This document shows positions 1-8,697 of a DNA stretch of 64,000 nucleotides, piece by piece. Each line of letters begins with the position of its first letter. The first letter of the stretch is position 1. A model generated the notes under the pieces. That model made no database searches and was not told where the DNA came from. It saw only the letters and a program-made list of their open reading frames with translations. The position numbers were made by a program, and so were the translations under genes. Source of the stretch: QIJE01 sp048541835 (lineage in GTDB: Bacteria > SZUA-79 > Acidulodesulfobacterales > Acidulodesulfobacteraceae); the NCBI RefSeq assembly GCF_048541835.1, contig NZ_JBLEOY010000001.1, positions 806,001 through 870,000 of the forward strand. The letters run 5' to 3'.

Positions 1-1153
1 TTAAGCCGTCCTTTATGGTTTCTATCCCGACTGCAAAAGAGAGTCGTATAAAATTATCGTTGCCGAATTCAATACCCGGCACTGCAGCGACAAGATATTT
101 GTCTAAAAGGTAATCGCAAAATTCGGCAGAAGAATTTATTTCATTGCCGCTTTCCTCAAAAACTTTAGAAATATCGGCAAAAATATAGAACGCCCCGTCG
201 GGTTTGACAGGTACGATATTTTTTATATTTTTATCAAAAAAATCCATCATATAATCCCTTCTTTTCTGAAACTCGTTTCGCATCATAACGGTAAAATCAC
301 AGCCCCCTTTCAATGCCGCTAAGGCGCCGTACTGAGCAAAAGTCGTGGGGTTAGATGTGCTCTGCGACTGAATATTATTCATTGCCGATATTAAATCCTT
401 GGGACCCGCCGCATAACCTATTCTAAATCCGGTCATGGAGTACGTTTTAGAAACCGCATTGACGGAAATAGTATTTTCCTTCATAGACTTATCGACCATC
501 AGCGCATTAAAAAATCTTTTATCGTCGAAGATTATTTTTTCATAAATATCATCTGTTATTATATATAAACCATGTTCTTTGGCAAAATTTGCAACGGACG
601 TTACATCCTCTTCGTCCATTAAAACCCCCGTTGGATTAGAAGGACTATTTATAATCAATCCCTTGGTCTTGCTTGTCAAACTGCCCTTAAATATCTGCAA
701 GTTAAACTTGAATCCGTTTTGAGACGTATCGGCTATTACCGGAACACCGTAGGCAAGTTTTATCATTTCCGGATAAGACACCCAGTAGGGCGAAGGGATT
801 ATTACCTCATCGCCTTCGTTCAACAGCGCCGAAAAAAGGTTATAAAGGGCATGTTTCCCCCCGCAGGAAGCTATTACTTCACTGTTTTCATATCTTATAC
901 CGTATTCCGACAAAAACTTTTCCGCTATAGCGGATTTTAGCTCGTCTATTCCGGAAACCGGAGTATATTTCGTATATCCCTTATCAAGGGCATCCTTAAC
1001 GGCATCTTTGATATAATCGGGTGTGTCGAAATCGGGTTCCCCGGCACCGAAGCTTATAACGTCTTTTCCTTCGGCTTTAAGTCTTTTAGCCTTGGCGGTT
1101 ATGGCGAGGGTTGTAGAGGGTTTTATTGAGGACGCCCTACATGAGAGTTTCAT
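1..1153 (-). CDS. aspC: Aspartate/aromatic aminotransferase, class I PLP fold (3' end cut by window)
   Basis: A PLP-dependent aminotransferase that moves amino groups between an amino acid such as aspartate and a 2-oxo acid in the cytoplasm. About 384 codons are visible and the frame is still open at base 1, so the C-terminus is missing. Family marks are the N-terminal KPSTTLAITAKAKRLKAEG segment, the substrate-arm FGAGEPDFDTPDYIK, the NSPSNPTG loop and the PLP-lysine segment VSKTYSMTGFRIGYAAG. The ATG at 1153 gives the family-typical MKLSCRA start and lies inside the end of coaD (17-base overlap), which suggests translational coupling. The family is secure; the exact substrate (aspartate, prephenate or other) cannot be told from sequence. 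Confidence 0.9.
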   Translation of the reverse strand, partial: MKLSCRASSIKPSTTLAITAKAKRLKAEGKDVISFGAGEPDFDTPDYIKDAVKDALDKGYTKYTPVSGIDELKSAIAEKFLSEYGIRYENSEVIASCGGKHALYNLFSALLNEGDEVIIPSPYWVSYPEMIKLAYGVPVIADTSQNGFKFNLQIFKGSLTSKTKGLIINSPSNPTGVLMDEEDVTSVANFAKEHGLYIITDDIYEKIIFDDKRFFNALMVDKSMKENTISVNAVSKTYSMTGFRIGYAAGPKDLISAMNNIQSQSTSNPTTFAQYGALAALKGGCDFTVMMRNEFQKRRDYMMDFFDKNIKNIVPVKPDGAFYIFADISKVFEESGNEINSSAEFCDYLLDKYLVAAVPGIEFGNDNFIRLSFAVGIETIKDGL

Positions 1154-1673
1154 TCTTTTCTCCTTTGGAATATATTTTTGCTAATTCTAATGCTATCGCC
1201 TGTGGAACCATACTGGACACGTCTCCTCCGAGGCGGGAAATCTCCTTAACTATCGTGGAGCTCAAAAACGAGTATTTTTCGGCAGTCATCATGAATATCG
1301 TCTCTATATCGGAATTAAGCATCCTATTGGTAGTCGCAAGCTGAATTTCATACTCAAAATCTGAAACTGCCCTCAACCCTCTTATAATTACTCTTGCATT
1401 AATGCTTTCGACGTATTTTATAAGGAGTCCGTTCAGATCTATTACTTCAACTCTACTATCGTCAATCTCTTTATCTTCTTTTAAAACCCGGCTTATAAGC
1501 TTGCTTCTCACAGATTGATTAAAAAGATAAGGCTTTTTCTTGTTGCAAGCTACCGCTACCACAACCTTGTTAAAGATACCGAGACCTCGCCTCAAAACGT
1601 CCAAATGACCGTACGTAATAGGATCGAAGGAACCGGGGTAAACTGCAGTTTTATGCTCAGACATATCTATCAT
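1137..1673 (-). CDS. coaD: Phosphopantetheine adenylyltransferase
   Basis: Catalyses the reversible transfer of AMP from ATP to 4'-phosphopantetheine, giving dephospho-CoA, the penultimate step of coenzyme A synthesis. The protein is 178 residues, slightly longer than the usual 160 or so. Visible marks are the nucleotidyltransferase start YPGSFDPITYGHLDVLRR (a T/HxGH-type signature), RGLRAVSDFEYE in the middle and the SSTIVKEISRLGGDV segment that replaces the usual ISSTxVR. Either the first ATG or the one three codons later (MSEHKTAVYPGSF) could be the start; neither has a clear Shine-Dalgarno sequence. It overlaps the following aminotransferase gene by 17 bases. Confidence 0.95.
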   Translation of the reverse strand: MIDMSEHKTAVYPGSFDPITYGHLDVLRRGLGIFNKVVVAVACNKKKPYLFNQSVRSKLISRVLKEDKEIDDSRVEVIDLNGLLIKYVESINARVIIRGLRAVSDFEYEIQLATTNRMLNSDIETIFMMTAEKYSFLSSTIVKEISRLGGDVSSMVPQAIALELAKIYSKGEKNETLM

Positions 1674-1817
1674 TGTATAATCGTTAAATTATTAACCATT
1701 AATTTTTATCATAAAATCGATTAAATTGCAATCGGCTTTGTCTGTACAACTTATTTACGGCGACAAGATTCTAAAAAAAAGTTGCAATAATAGACGCAAT
1801 GTTCCATAATAATAAAT

Positions 1818-2225
1818 ATGAGAAAGTATTTTTCAAACGATAAGTATAAGATTTTTCTGTTTCTTCCCATTGCCTTTATCGCGATTTTTTACCTTACTTC
1901 CGCAACGGATGCAAGCTATTTATTAAATGCTCCCCTAATAATGACCCCAGTCCAAACCGCGATAAATATGCGAACGGCTGGCAGGTTTATTAACAGAACC
2001 AAGAAGGTTTATACGGTACATTTTTACAGACTGATGCATCGAGCGCAGGTTAGTCAAAACTTATCTTATTTTGTTTGTTTGGAATGCCGGAATGTTCCTG
2101 TTTCGTATAAAAGTAATATCCTAACCAATTACAAATTTTCTACTTATATTTCATTTGTCCAACCCTTATATTTCAACCATATCATCCGCAATATTTTCCA
2201 TCCTCCCAAATCTATATTCGCATAA
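1818..2225 (+). CDS. Small possibly exported protein of unknown function
   Basis: A 135-residue ORF of no recognised family. Residues 1-35 look like a signal peptide or membrane anchor: MRKYFSNDKYK, then a hydrophobic stretch (IFLFLPIAFIAIFYL), then SATDAS as a possible cleavage region. The mature part is rich in Tyr, Asn and Arg, carries two cysteines close together (FVCLEC) and ends in HPPKSIFA. That ending resembles the short Pro-Pro tails of small exported proteins beside copper-efflux genes, but this is only an impression. No Shine-Dalgarno sequence is visible. A perfect inverted repeat sits right at the stop codon, which mildly supports a real transcript end. It lies just upstream of the copZ/copA genes on the same strand. 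It could be a chance ORF. Confidence 0.4.
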   Translation: MRKYFSNDKYKIFLFLPIAFIAIFYLTSATDASYLLNAPLIMTPVQTAINMRTAGRFINRTKKVYTVHFYRLMHRAQVSQNLSYFVCLECRNVPVSYKSNILTNYKFSTYISFVQPLYFNHIIRNIFHPPKSIFA

Positions 2226-2248
2226 ATAATAATTAAATTATTATTTAT
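2222..2248 (+). terminator. Perfect AT-rich inverted repeat at the stop codon of the small ORF
   Basis: Twelve-base arms (2222-2233 and 2237-2248) pair perfectly around a three-base loop and include the TAA stop at 2223-2225. All pairs are A-T and there is no long T run after it, so it would be a weak intrinsic terminator at best. It may simply be AT-rich low-complexity sequence. Confidence 0.35.
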
Positions 2249-2283
2249 AGTTCAAGGCGGGTTCATCTTAAAATTAATGGCTA

Positions 2284-2300
2284 CTTAAATGACATTTAAG
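2284..2300. promoter_or_regulatory. 17-base palindrome upstream of copZ, candidate operator
   Basis: CTTAAATG-A-CATTTAAG is a perfect palindrome about 90 bases before the copZ start. Its position and symmetry suit a dimeric repressor or metalloregulator site. No regulator gene is adjacent, and I could not match it to a known copper-regulator box. Confidence 0.3.
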
Positions 2301-2371
2301 GCAATTGTAGTTAAAAAACGTATAGTTTTATTAAAAATAACGCAATATATTATATATTATAGTATATTGAC

Positions 2372-2620
2372 AATAATACCGGAGGTAAATTTATGAAAAG
2401 CGAAAAAATAAGCGTTTACGGAATGACCTGTGAACACTGTGTAAAAACAGTAACAAAGGCAGTCTCTTCACTCAAGGGGGTAAGCTCGGTTAATGTAAAC
2501 CTTCAGGGCGAATATGTCGATGTAATGTACGAAGAATCATCATTAGGAACAGACGATATTAAAAAAGCCATAAGAGAATCGGGTTACGATACCGAAAAAA
2601 AAGGACACGCAGAAATGAAG
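2372..2620 (+). repeat. Direct repeat copy 1 (leader plus HMA domain), in copZ
   Basis: About 250 bases starting in the ribosome-binding region and running through the HMA domain of copZ are repeated almost base for base 498 bases downstream, at the start of the copper-type ATPase gene. The shared block includes the leader AATAATACCGGAGGTAAATT and the first 26 codons without change. Differences are confined to a few substitutions in the middle of the domain and to the tail. Confidence 0.9.
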
Positions 2621-2650
2621 GATAACGGCGGTGGTGGTTGCTGCTGCTAA
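2393..2650 (+). CDS. copZ: CopZ-like heavy-metal chaperone (single HMA domain)
   Basis: An 85-residue cytosolic metal chaperone, expected to carry Cu(I) and hand it to the downstream P-type ATPase. The HMA ferredoxin-like fold spans residues 1-68 with the metal-binding GMTCEHC motif (Cys13 and Cys16). The tail is unusual: after a linker it ends DNGGGGCCC, three consecutive C-terminal cysteines that could add a second thiol metal site. A strong GGAGG lies seven bases before the ATG. The HMA domain is nearly identical to the first HMA domain of the ATPase that follows. Metal identity (copper or another soft metal) is inferred from the family. Confidence 0.88.
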   Translation: MKSEKISVYGMTCEHCVKTVTKAVSSLKGVSSVNVNLQGEYVDVMYEESSLGTDDIKKAIRESGYDTEKKGHAEMKDNGGGGCCC

Positions 2651-2776
2651 AAAAATGCATGAAAATGATGTACACCTAAAATTGCCGATATAAAAATGTT
2701 AAGATGCTTCAAAGCTTGATAAAGTTGAATACCGCCTTTGCGAATATTTCTCAATCCCCCTCTGCTTCAGCAGAAT

Positions 2777-2795
2777 AAGCCCCGAGAGGGGCTTT
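2777..2795 (+). terminator. Possible terminator hairpin between copZ and copA
   Basis: A seven-base GC-rich stem, AAGCCCC (2777-2783) and GGGGCTT (2788-2794), closes a GAGA tetraloop and is followed by only a short T stretch. A second small hairpin, TCTGCT-TC-AGCAGA (2761-2774), lies just before it. Together they could end the copZ transcript, leaving copA to its own promoter; a TATAAT at 2864-2869 would serve as a -10 box. Confidence 0.5.
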
Positions 2796-2869
2796 AGGGG
2801 ATACAATAATACATGGAAGCAGAGCGATAATTAGGTGCAAATATTTTATCAGCATTTTTGAGGTATAAT

Positions 2870-3118
2870 AATAATACCGGAGGTAAATTTATGAAAAGCG
2901 AAAAAATAAGCGTTTACGGAATGACCTGTGAACACTGTGTAAAAACAGTAACAAAGGCAGTCTCTTCACTCAAGGGGGTAATCTCGGTCGACGTAAACCT
3001 TAAGGGTGAATATGCCGATGTAACCTACAATGAAAAATCATTAGGAACAGACGATATTAAAAAAGCCATAAGAGAATCGGGGTACGATACCGAAAAGGGC
3101 GGACACGGCGGAATGAAA
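2870..3118 (+). repeat. Direct repeat copy 2 (leader plus HMA domain), start of copA
   Basis: The second copy of the block at 2372-2620, carrying the ribosome-binding site, the start codon and the first HMA domain of the ATPase. The preserved non-coding leader shows that the duplication included untranslated sequence and is not just protein-level similarity. Confidence 0.9.
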
Positions 3119-5722
3119 GGAGCCGCGGAGAAAAACGATGCGACAAGCACCGTCGAGCAGCAAAAACAATATAAATTCAGCATAAGTAAAATGGATTGTG
3201 CTTCATGCGCCGGGACTATCGTCGATACCATAAAAAGAATGGACGGCGTTAGGGATGCAAAGCTTAACTTTGTAACCGAGACTCTCTATGTATATTCTGA
3301 CGAGGACAAGCCTTCGTCCGGCGAAATAATTAAAATGGTAAAATTTGCCGGATTCGGCGCCGAGCTTATAGACGAAACATCCCAAACCGTGCCGCAAGGT
3401 TCTGCAACTAAGAACACTATGGACAGCATGAAAAAGCCCGAGACCGAGAATATTAAGTTTGCGATAGAAGGAATGCACTGCGCAAATTGCGTCAGGACAG
3501 TAGAGAAAGCCGTTGGCAAGCTTAAAGGCATCAAAAAAGTAGCCGTAAATTTTGCGGGGGAAAACGGGTTTGTATCGTTTGATCCGTCTATAACGTCCAA
3601 GGATGCTATATTTAAAGCTGTAAAGGATAGCGGATACACACCGATGGACGAGCCGGCAACCTCAGGAGAAAAATCTTTGGACTCAACCGCGCATATCTCG
3701 TTTATCGACAAATGGTTTCGCAAGATAGAAAGCTGGAAAAAAGACCTCTACTGGCTTATATTCACCCTTGTAATCGCAATACCGGTGGTTGTCCTTTCAT
3801 ATATAGACGTCGCTGGCATGCCATATTGGGACAGGGTTATTACCCTATTTATTCTCGCTTCCGTAATCCAATTTTCAACGGGACTAAAATTTTACAAAGG
3901 GGCTTATTACTCCCTGAGGAGTTTCTCCGCCAATATGGATGTTTTAGTTTCGCTAGGTATTTCGGCGGCATATCTATATTCGGTCGCGAACGTATTCCTA
4001 CTTAGAGGCAGAGGTGATCTTTATTTCGATACGTCCGTTTTGCTTATTCTTTTCATAAGCTCCGGAAAGCTATTGGAAAAGATATCCAAACAAAGGGCCG
4101 CTTCTTCATTAAAAGCATTATTCAAACTTCAGGTTAACAAATCCAATCTTGTAACCGCCGACGGAGATATAGAAGAAGTAGATACGGCTAACGTAAAAGT
4201 CGGAGATATTCTTTTAGTAAAAAAGGGCGATAAAATCCCTGTCGACGGCGTAATCGCAGAGGGACAAACCCAGATAGACGAATCTATGCTAACCGGCGAA
4301 CCCATGCCGGTGGAGAGAAAGGTTGACGATGAGATAAGCGGTACAACAATAAACAGGGGACAGGTTATAAAAATGAAGGCATTGAGGGTAGGCAAGGATA
4401 CGATGCTCTCTCAAATAGTCAGGCTCGTAGAAGATGCTCAGGCGGATAAAGCGCCTATTCAAAGGATTGCCGATCAGGTAACGAATTATTTCGTCCCGAT
4501 CGTCGTTACAATATCTTTAATCTCGTTCATATCCTGGAGATTTATTTTTCACGCAAATTTTTTATTCGCCTTATCTGCCGCTATAGCAGTATTGGTCATA
4601 GCCTGCCCCTGCGCAATGGGGCTTGCTACTCCCATGGCTCTTATGATAGGAAGCTCCATAGGCCTTGAAAAAGGGATATTAATAAAGAAAGCATCCGGTC
4701 TTGAAGAAATTGCAAGAATAACCGCCGTTGTCTTCGATAAAACCGGTACTATTACGCACGGGAAACCGGAGGTCGCCGATATAATTCCGTTAGGCGGTCT
4801 ACCGCCGAACGAGATTTTAAAAATCTCGGCTTATGGCGAGGGTTTCTCTTCTCACCCTATTGCAACAGCAATAGTTAATAAATACAAGGATTTTAAAGAA
4901 AAGGAAAAAGGCGGCAACCACGACGATACCAAGGTTGAATCTACAGATTATGAGGAAATTAGCGGTCTGGGCATACGCATGAATTACGACGGTAAAGCGG
5001 TATTAATCGGAAAAAGGGGACTCTTGGAATCCGAAAATATTGATTTAAGTAAATTTAACGAGCCTGAAAAGCAGTATGCAAAGGAGGGAAAGACCGTAAT
5101 AGGCGTTTCCGTGAACTCCAAGATAGTTGGAATTATTACACTCGCAGATAAGATCAAAAAGGAAGCAAAAGAAACTATAAGAAAGTTAAAATCTAAAAAC
5201 ATTACTTCATACCTTTTAACCGGAGATAATCATAATTCTGCTATAAATGTTGCCGCCAAGGTGGGAATAGAGGAAAAAAATGTTATTGCAGATGTTTTAC
5301 CGCAAGGTAAACTCAACGAAGTAAAAAAATTAAAAAACTTAGGCTTAAAGGTCGCTATGGTCGGGGACGGCATAAACGATGCTCCGGCTCTCGCTTTAGC
5401 AGATGTCGGAATAGCAATAGGCAGCGGAACCGACGTGGCAAAGGAAACCGGCGATATAATATTAGTTAGGAGTAAGATATCGGATGTTTATAGAAGTGTG
5501 GCTCTCGGCAAGAAAACCTTGAACAAGGTTAAGCAAAATCTTTTCTGGGCATTTCTGTTCAACGGGTTGGGTATTCCGTTTGCCGCCGGAGTTTTTTACC
5601 ACTTTACCGGCTGGCTCTTACCGCCGATAGCGGCAGGCGGAGCAATGGCGGTTTCCGATATATTCGTAGTTTTTAGTTCGGTTATGTTAAGGGGCTATTC
5701 AAGCAAGATGGATACATTATAA
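2891..5722 (+). CDS. copA: Copper-type P1B ATPase with three N-terminal HMA domains
   Basis: An integral inner-membrane pump that uses ATP to export soft metal ions, most likely Cu(I). The ATG at 2891 is chosen because GGAGG precedes it; a TTG 11 codons upstream would put that site inside the gene. The protein has 943 residues. HMA domains carry CxxC at residues 13-16, 103-106 and 197-200. Then come the TGEP actuator (468-471), the transmembrane CPC (572-574), DKTGT with phospho-acceptor Asp616, the SSHP nucleotide motif (about 653-656) and GDGINDAPALA (826 onward). The last two helices are atypical: FN (890-891) where Cu-ATPases have YN, and MAVSD (919-923) where they have MxxSS. Phosphoketolase follows after 16 bases and may be co-transcribed. 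Confidence 0.93.
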   Translation: MKSEKISVYGMTCEHCVKTVTKAVSSLKGVISVDVNLKGEYADVTYNEKSLGTDDIKKAIRESGYDTEKGGHGGMKGAAEKNDATSTVEQQKQYKFSISKMDCASCAGTIVDTIKRMDGVRDAKLNFVTETLYVYSDEDKPSSGEIIKMVKFAGFGAELIDETSQTVPQGSATKNTMDSMKKPETENIKFAIEGMHCANCVRTVEKAVGKLKGIKKVAVNFAGENGFVSFDPSITSKDAIFKAVKDSGYTPMDEPATSGEKSLDSTAHISFIDKWFRKIESWKKDLYWLIFTLVIAIPVVVLSYIDVAGMPYWDRVITLFILASVIQFSTGLKFYKGAYYSLRSFSANMDVLVSLGISAAYLYSVANVFLLRGRGDLYFDTSVLLILFISSGKLLEKISKQRAASSLKALFKLQVNKSNLVTADGDIEEVDTANVKVGDILLVKKGDKIPVDGVIAEGQTQIDESMLTGEPMPVERKVDDEISGTTINRGQVIKMKALRVGKDTMLSQIVRLVEDAQADKAPIQRIADQVTNYFVPIVVTISLISFISWRFIFHANFLFALSAAIAVLVIACPCAMGLATPMALMIGSSIGLEKGILIKKASGLEEIARITAVVFDKTGTITHGKPEVADIIPLGGLPPNEILKISAYGEGFSSHPIATAIVNKYKDFKEKEKGGNHDDTKVESTDYEEISGLGIRMNYDGKAVLIGKRGLLESENIDLSKFNEPEKQYAKEGKTVIGVSVNSKIVGIITLADKIKKEAKETIRKLKSKNITSYLLTGDNHNSAINVAAKVGIEEKNVIADVLPQGKLNEVKKLKNLGLKVAMVGDGINDAPALALADVGIAIGSGTDVAKETGDIILVRSKISDVYRSVALGKKTLNKVKQNLFWAFLFNGLGIPFAAGVFYHFTGWLLPPIAAGGAMAVSDIFVVFSSVMLRGYSSKMDTL

Positions 5723-5738
5723 AAATAAGGGGGCTATA

Positions 5739-8117
5739 ATGAAAATTGCGGAGGTCGAATTTAAAAATTATCTTTCCGAAGATGAACTTAAAACGATTAA
5801 CCTGTATTTTAATGCGGCAAATTATCTGACCATAGGACAAATTTATTTGTTTGATAATCCGCTGCTCAGGGAGCCGCTGAAACTTGAACATATAAAGCCC
5901 AGATTACTGGGGCACTGGGGCACATCCCCCGGGCTCAATTTCATTTATGCACATTTAGACAGAATCATAAAAAAATATGATTTAGATTCTCTATTTATAG
6001 CAGGTCCCGGACATGGCGGACCTGCTATAATTGCAAATACGTACATTGAGGGGACATATAGCGAACATTATCCCAATATTTCCGAGGACTACGACGGGCT
6101 GCGACTACTTTTTAAGCAATTTTCCACCCCGGGCGGGGTTCCGAGTCATGTATCGCCGACAACCCCCGGTTCAATTCACGAAGGCGGAGAATTGGGCTAC
6201 GCTCTAAGCCATGCTTACGGAGCGGTATTGGACAATCCCGATTTAACCATATTTTGCGTAGTTGGAGACGGAGAAGCGGAAACCGGACCAATGGCTACTT
6301 CATGGCATATAAATAAATTTTTGAACCCTTTGACCGACGGTATTGTTGTTCCGATTCTTCACCTAAACGGTTATAAAATAAATAATCCAACGATACTGGC
6401 GCGTATAAGTGAAGAGGAATTAACCGATTTATTTAAGGGTTACGGATACCTGCCCTACATAGTGGAAGAAGAAGAGATAAATATCGCCCACGATAAAATG
6501 GCTTCGACGTTAGATAAGATTTCCGAACAAATTAATTCTATTAGAAACGAAGCGGCAAACGCAAATAACGGCTTCAAAAGGCCGCCATACCCCATGGTCA
6601 TACTAAAAACCCCCAAGGGATGGACCTGTCCCAAGGAAATAGACGGGCTTAAACTTGAGGGATACTGGCGTGCCCATCAGGTTCCAATTACTGATTTTAA
6701 AGAAAAACCTGAACATATAAAAATACTGGAAGACTGGATGAAATCTTATGAACCCGATAAGCTATTCAATGAAAACGGTACGTTAATAAATTCTATAAGA
6801 GATTTTACGCCTAAAAAAGAAAAAAGAATGAGTGCAAACGTCAACACCGACGGGGGGTCGTTATTAAAAAATTTAATTATTCCGAATTTTTCCGAATATG
6901 CGGAAAAAGTGAAAAAACCGGCGGCGACTTACGGAAAGGCAACTACTACGTTGGGCTATTATCTGCGCGATGTGGTTAAGAAAAATCCGAATAATTTTAG
7001 GATTTTTAGCCCGGATGAACATAACTCCAACAGGCTTAACGCCGTTTTTGAAGCAACCGACAGGCAGTGGTGGGGAGATATTTTTAATTACGACGACCAT
7101 TTGGCCCATAAGGGAAGAGTTATAGAAATGCTTAGCGAACACACGTGCGAAGGCTTACTTGAGGGATATCTGTTGACCGGAAGACACGGGTTTTTTTCAT
7201 GCTATGAAGCCTTTATTCATATAATAGACTCTATGTTTAATCAGCATGCAAAGTGGCTTAAAGAAGCGGATGAAGTGGAATGGAGAAGACCCATACCCTC
7301 TTTAAATTATCTTTTAACATCACACGTCTGGCGGCAGGACCATAACGGTTTCTCTCATCAGGACCCGGGCTTTATCAATCATGTAATAACAAAAAAACCT
7401 AAATATATAAGAGTTTACTTGCCATCCGACACAAACACTTTGCTTGTAGTAGCAGATAAGTGTCTTAAGAGCAGAAACAGGGTAAATCTTATAATTGCCG
7501 GCAAACAGAAAGAACTTCAGTGGTATGATATCGATTCTGCAATAAAAATCTGCGAAAGGGGGATCGGAATAATGGATTTTGCCAGCAGCGACAGGGGTGA
7601 AGAGCCGGATGTAATAATGGCATGTGCGGGAGACGTTCCAACATTGGAAATGCTTGCGGCAGTATCTATCTTGAAAAATCTCGTACCGGAACTCAAAATA
7701 CGGGTGATTAACGTGATAGACCTGATGACCTTGACGCCGAAAGAGGAACATCCCGATGGATTATCCAAAAAAGAATTCGACACTTTTTTTACGGAAGATA
7801 AACCCATTATTTTTGCATTTCACGGATACCCCTGGTTGCTTCACAGGCTCTGCTACAGAAGAACAAACCACAAAAATCTTCATGTACGCGGCTACAAAGA
7901 AGAGGGAACCACTACAACGCCGTTCGATATGGCGGTAAGGAACGATTTAGACAGGTTTCACCTTGTCATGGATACCGTAGACAGGATAGAATCTCTCAAG
8001 TATAAAGCAGCCTACATAAAAAAAGAGATGGAAGACAAATTAGTGGACCATAAGAGATACATATTAGAATATGACGACGATATGCCGGAGATTAAAAACT
8101 GGAAGTGGATCTCATAA
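5739..8117 (+). CDS. xfp: D-xylulose 5-phosphate/D-fructose 6-phosphate phosphoketolase
   Basis: A thiamine-diphosphate enzyme that splits xylulose 5-phosphate (or fructose 6-phosphate) with phosphate into acetyl phosphate and glyceraldehyde 3-phosphate (or erythrose 4-phosphate). It is 792 residues, the normal family length. Marks are LLGHWGTSPGLNFIYAHL near residue 60, AGPGHGGPA, the SPTTPGSIHEGGELGY segment, the cofactor motif GDGEAETGP, and RHGFFSCYEAF and SHQDPGF in the central and C-terminal domains. A purine-rich AAGGGGG precedes the ATG. It could supply acetyl phosphate or acetyl-CoA from pentose phosphates. It follows the metal ATPase gene closely without an obvious functional link, and overlaps the convergent rsmD gene by six bases. 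Confidence 0.96.
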   Translation: MKIAEVEFKNYLSEDELKTINLYFNAANYLTIGQIYLFDNPLLREPLKLEHIKPRLLGHWGTSPGLNFIYAHLDRIIKKYDLDSLFIAGPGHGGPAIIANTYIEGTYSEHYPNISEDYDGLRLLFKQFSTPGGVPSHVSPTTPGSIHEGGELGYALSHAYGAVLDNPDLTIFCVVGDGEAETGPMATSWHINKFLNPLTDGIVVPILHLNGYKINNPTILARISEEELTDLFKGYGYLPYIVEEEEINIAHDKMASTLDKISEQINSIRNEAANANNGFKRPPYPMVILKTPKGWTCPKEIDGLKLEGYWRAHQVPITDFKEKPEHIKILEDWMKSYEPDKLFNENGTLINSIRDFTPKKEKRMSANVNTDGGSLLKNLIIPNFSEYAEKVKKPAATYGKATTTLGYYLRDVVKKNPNNFRIFSPDEHNSNRLNAVFEATDRQWWGDIFNYDDHLAHKGRVIEMLSEHTCEGLLEGYLLTGRHGFFSCYEAFIHIIDSMFNQHAKWLKEADEVEWRRPIPSLNYLLTSHVWRQDHNGFSHQDPGFINHVITKKPKYIRVYLPSDTNTLLVVADKCLKSRNRVNLIIAGKQKELQWYDIDSAIKICERGIGIMDFASSDRGEEPDVIMACAGDVPTLEMLAAVSILKNLVPELKIRVINVIDLMTLTPKEEHPDGLSKKEFDTFFTEDKPIIFAFHGYPWLLHRLCYRRTNHKNLHVRGYKEEGTTTTPFDMAVRNDLDRFHLVMDTVDRIESLKYKAAYIKKEMEDKLVDHKRYILEYDDDMPEIKNWKWIS

Positions 8118-8666
8118 CACATGATAAAACGATAAAATAGATTTACCGTGTGTTTTTTTCTTTATTAGTCTATAACCAATATACTCTTCCGATAAAATCT
8201 CCCGCTTATCGTGCTGGACGATAATGTTGTCGGCATAATGGAAATCGGCTCCGGATGTAATTCTATTGATCGTTTTCTCGCAAAGACCGGAGTTGTAAGG
8301 CGGGTCGATAAATACGTAATCAGGTTTATATTCTTTTAAAAACCCTTCGTCTAAGGCTCTCAAAACATCTTTTTCTATAATCTCAGCTCTCTCTCTGATA
8401 TCAAATTGCTTAGACAGTTTCGTAATGATAGATATTAATTCCGGTGATTTTTCCACGAAAACGCAGGAGGCCGAACCCCTTGAAATAGCTTCGAATCCGA
8501 TGTTTCCGGAACCGGCGTATAAATCGCAAAAAATCCTGCCCTCTATATCGGCGCCGAGCATGTTAAACAAAACTCCCTTTAGAAAATCCGATGACGGCGA
8601 TACATTTTTGACATTATATACGTTTGGGATTTTTCTTCCCCTTAACGCTCCACTTATAATACGCAT
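8112..8666 (-). CDS. rsmD: 16S rRNA (guanine(966)-N2)-methyltransferase
   Basis: A SAM-dependent methyltransferase that modifies G966 of 16S rRNA in the assembling 30S subunit. The MRIISGALRGRKI start matches the family, so I use the ATG at 8666 rather than the TTG five codons upstream. The SAM-binding motif DLYAGSGNIGFEAISRG and the catalytic FIDPPYN (an N6/N2-type DPPY) are both present. The length of 184 residues is typical. The gene overlaps the end of the convergent phosphoketolase gene, leaving no space for a separate terminator. Confidence 0.94.
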   Translation of the reverse strand: MRIISGALRGRKIPNVYNVKNVSPSSDFLKGVLFNMLGADIEGRIFCDLYAGSGNIGFEAISRGSASCVFVEKSPELISIITKLSKQFDIRERAEIIEKDVLRALDEGFLKEYKPDYVFIDPPYNSGLCEKTINRITSGADFHYADNIIVQHDKREILSEEYIGYRLIKKKTHGKSILSFYHVL

Positions 8667-8697
8667 TTGGTTGTTGATCAAAAATCCGGAATTTATA

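Noticed and set aside
2858..2890. Upstream TTG start for the copper ATPase, adding 11 residues.
   Set aside because: The added codons are the duplicated ribosome-binding leader, and the ATG at 2891 has the same spacing to GGAGG as copZ.
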